From Marisa cornuarietis (lineage: Eukaryota; Mollusca; Gastropoda; Architaenioglossa; Ampullariidae), in NCBI GenBank assembly GCA_004794655.1, contig SMMW01000601.1:248001-312000 (forward strand): a stretch of DNA of 64,000 nucleotides, given 5' to 3'. The notes under the pieces are model-generated. The model ran no database searches. It saw only the letters and a list, made by a program, of their open reading frames with translations, and had not been told where the DNA came from. This document shows positions 60,751 to 64,000 of this stretch, one piece after another; positions within the stretch are counted from its first letter, which is position 1, and the number at the start of each line of letters is the position of its first letter. Both the position numbers and the translations under genes were made by a program.

Positions 60751-61014
60751 AAGGGCCATTTGCACAACACATTTCTAATTTTAAACACTTTTAGGCCTTA
60801 AATCTACTTAGATAATCAATATAAAGTGAACCAAATTTTTAAAAAAAATTAAACTAAAACTGCTTTAACTAAGATAAAGTTTTTTAAGTCTGACTTTCGT
60901 CCTGTCAGTACAATTTCTTGTATGTTCTTGTGCAAGGTATCTAAATGGCAAAGAGATTTTACTTCTTTAGAACAGTTTTAAGGTTTAGAAACATGTTGTG
61001 CAACTAGCCCCAGG
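60751..61014. mobile_element. MITE-like element, copy 1
   Basis: About 264 bp with imperfect terminal inverted repeats of 30-40 bp. The left end TTGCACAACACATTTCTAA is mirrored on the right as the complement of TTGCACAACATGTTTCTAA. It has no coding capacity. A second copy at 63036-63307 matches along its whole length at roughly 80%. Size, non-coding interior and inverted ends fit a miniature inverted-repeat transposable element. A target-site duplication is not clear. Confidence 0.75.
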
Positions 61015-61252
61015 CCATTTTTGTCCGGTGTGTGTGATCGTTCACAGGTAACTCTGGCTGTCGCAACGGTATAAACGCTCAAATCTATGTTGTGGTGACT
61101 TAAGTTCACCACCTTCTCTGCATTTTGGACAAATAGTCCATTATTTAGCTAGAGAGCCACGGTACAGGTGATGTCAGGTTAGCATGTCACAAATTAGTGA
61201 TGGACACCCGATGATGCAGTGAGTGCTACAAGCAGTAAGCATTATCTGTCTC

Positions 61253-61287
<35 letters not shown>

Positions 61288-61826
61288 TGCGTCCTTCGAG
61301 TTTTTATTAACATTATTTTTTTTTAACAAGAAATAATATTCAAACATGACACGGCAAGGCTGACTTCAGTAGTTATAGTGGTGAAAATATAATTGAGGAA
61401 GTTTTTTTTTAAGTCGGTGATGATTCTGTAACAACTTTTCTTTCCTGCGTCTTAACTTCTAATCCAAATAAATCAAATATGTTTCGGTAAAATCCGCGGA
61501 CTCAACCCAGCCGTCTGAAATGAAATGAAACAAATATCCACACTGAGACATTTACTAAAGCTCAGTTACAGTATGTCATTTGGTCAAATGTTGTGTTTGC
61601 TTAGTGTCTGTTTCAATAACTTATTAAAGCCCCGCAATCTGAAAAACCACCTCCTCACCTGTAAAAAGCACTACAGACTCATCTACAGATTAAAACTATT
61701 ATGAGCCTTCGCGTATGAAACTCATCCATTTTACTTTCTTGCAACATAAGATCCCGGAGGTTTGCATCAATAGTTGGAAAATAAATTCATCTGAATAGAA
61801 ACATATCAAAATGGCCTGGCAAGCTC

Positions 61827-61857
<31 letters not shown>

Positions 61858-63035
61858 TTTTTCTCTCTCCACTTCCATTGACAAAAACGGAAACATTGTA
61901 TTGATGCCGCAAGTCCTTCCAGCTCTTTATCTTCCTCTACTAAGCCTCATGCAAAGGCTGAGTGAAGCCATGCGTGAAATCTTGCTAACGCTGGCTCTGT
62001 GCGACCAGCGTCCTGTCAATACTCACCTTGTCCTCCCGCAGATGTTTATCTGCCGGACTGGCCGCCTGATGCAGGCAAAGGACTCGACAGACTCGACAAA
62101 CTTGCGCCCGGAGATCGAAACTTTCACGACCCATTTGGCAGGTCGATGGCGCGACCCGTGGACTGCGCATGTCCGTACCGGATGACATGTTTCAAGAATG
62201 CATCAAGCCTCCCGCTCCAGAAGAGGTTATCTTTCTTGTCTTCTGATGTCCTCCCAGCAACCCACGTTGAAGCACTAACAGGCTTGCGCCTGAATGACGG
62301 GACACCTGATCAGAGGATTTTTTCGCATGCTTGATTGCTGTTTTCCTTGCTTTATTTTTGTGAAAGTTCTAGATTGGTTTTTGTTTGTTTGTGTACGCTT
62401 CTTTTAAATTAAATAAAGTAATGAAGCAAAATAAAAACGCAGTGACCCTCCCCCCCCACACACACACACATGTCCTTTTACTGTCTGACGTCGACCTCAC
62501 AACAGGGATACAAGTTTGCAGAATTTTATTCAAGGTTCATTATCAAGAACTTAATGGACCCAAACCGTCTTGCAAATAGACGGACAGAATCAAACTAAGA
62601 CGCCAGACAAGTTTATTTGCAGTGACATGATCCTCACAATCAGTGTTTGAGCAGCGAGCTGCAGACAGTCTGTTCGGTAAGGGATGAATATAAATCAGCG
62701 GGGTTTTCATGTATAAGTGATGAAGTAGAACATAAATGTCTCCGAAATGTGGACTATCATCGATTACGTCTATCTCCTATTTCATAATCGTGAGCCATTT
62801 AAGTGTCAGAAACCGGACTTGTATAAATGGTTCGTGGTCAGAGCGAGTACTAATCACTACTTACTGCGTGTTAAGTCCATCTCATTTCAGAGAGAAAAAG
62901 AGGTTGAGTGTACACTTGCGCTAACCTAATGATAAAGTCTAGTTAAATTGCTTATAGACTGTTAGTAGTTAGGTGAATAACACGTTTTAGCACCGAGCTG
63001 ACACGCTGTCAAGACTGTTCACAGGGCTTACTGTC
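61015..63035. other. No gene recognised (intergenic)
   Basis: A GT/GA compound repeat at 61253-61286 and a TC repeat at 61827-61851. Frames at 61811-62185 and 61999-62334 overlap on the + strand with no recognised domain. CA run near 62457-62470. Confidence 0.5.
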
Positions 63036-63307
63036 TTGGGGCCAGTTGCACAACACATTTCTAATTTTAAACACTTTTAAGCGTGTAATCTAGTTAGATA
63101 ATTAGTTTAAAGTGCACACCACAACTTTAGAATTTTTAACGCTAAAACTGCTTTAATTAACATAAAGTTGTTTAAGTCTGATTTTCCACCCTGTCATTAC
63201 AATTTTTTGTATGTTCTTATGCAATGCATCTAAATGTCAGAGAAGAGATTTTCTTCTTTAAGAACAGTTTTAAGGCTTAGAAACGTGTTGTGCAACTGGA
63301 TCCAGGC
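63036..63307. mobile_element. MITE-like element, copy 2
   Basis: About 272 bp. The ends are GGGGCCAGTTGCACAACAC on the left and the complement of GGATCCAGTTGCACAACAC on the right, with inverted similarity continuing inward for about 37 bp. It lies in the same orientation as copy 1, about 2.0 kb away. It has no coding capacity, so movement would have depended on a transposase from elsewhere. Confidence 0.78.
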
Positions 63308-64000
63308 TTTTCCCGGGTACACGAACTTTCTCTCTCTTCATCAGTCGACCCTACCGGCCACCCCACCCCAGTTTAGGATAATATTCCAAAATAGTCTGAA
63401 ATCATCAATAGGGGAAAACATATTCCTACCACATAATTTTTTTCAGTAAGCGTGTTTACCGGGTCTTGAGGGTGGGTGAGTACCACACTGGACATCATCA
63501 TGCATTGCCAGATAGAGAAGAACTGTATTATAACGAGACGCTAAGAGGCTTAATTTAACTTCCTTTCCCCATTCCGCTTTTTTTTTTGTTATCATTGTTA
63601 AGTATATCAAATATGTTCTGCTGGGCGTTTGCCTCAAAATAAATTTAAGTAACTGCATTTAGAGTTGTGGGCCGTTTATCGATCATGGCGGTCTCCCCGC
63701 CTGTGCTAATAGCTACGTTTTCCATGGGCACTGAGTGCTTATTTTGCCGTGTGCACTGCATGGCATTTCACGAAAATACAGTTTAGCGAAAAGCTTGCGA
63801 TTCACCCAGCTTTCCACGCGCCACCTTCCTCCCCTCTAGAGGCTTGCTGCATATGATGACGGAAGTTCACACAGTGGAGGCGGTACTCGTGTCCACCTCA
63901 AACACAGGGGGAAAAAAAAGGTTCGGGGGAGGGGTATGGGGAGTACTCTTGTGCACGAGGACGAATTTCTAGGAGAAGACAAGAACATAATGTCTCTTGT
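63308..64000. other. No gene recognised to window end
   Basis: Mixed sequence; nothing recognised. An exon of a gene beginning beyond the window cannot be excluded. Confidence 0.45.

Overview
The window looks like nuclear DNA from an animal, most likely a lophotrochozoan and plausibly a gastropod mollusc. The lineage is inferred, not proven. The evidence is one intact single-exon Frizzled receptor of the Fzd5/8 type, very low gene density, many di-, tri- and tetranucleotide microsatellites, decayed non-LTR retrotransposons and a small inverted-repeat element. There is no sign of bacterial gene organisation. Most open frames are short and run through microsatellites or CpG-rich DNA.

Layout. 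Positions 1-19,200 hold no recognisable gene: simple repeats, a 45-bp minisatellite (9785-9964), a perfect T10A10 palindrome (10834-10857) and a CpG-rich patch near 10.9-11.1 kb. At 19.2-19.5 kb there is a CpG-rich putative promoter with GC-box, homeodomain, CCAAT, E-box and palindromic CRE motifs. A possible 5'-UTR intron follows (19801-20347), then the Fzd5/8 coding sequence (20495-22336, 613 codons) and a roughly 1.0-1.5 kb 3' UTR with several poly(A) signals. From 24 to 64 kb no gene is certain. One CpG-rich segment (25285-25560) could carry a first coding exon.

The right-hand 27 kb is rich in mobile-element remains. There are three relics of related LINE 3' ends: + strand at 38.5-38.9 kb, - strand at 52.4-54.0 kb and - strand at 55.6-56.0 kb. 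The 52.4-54.0 kb copy is split by a second, + strand LINE tail with a 7-bp target-site duplication. Two copies of a ~265-bp element with terminal inverted repeats (MITE-like) lie at 60.75 and 63.04 kb.

With only one confident gene there is no gene cluster to interpret. The large empty flanks would suit the cis-regulatory domain of a developmental receptor that takes Wnt at the cell surface and signals through Dishevelled.
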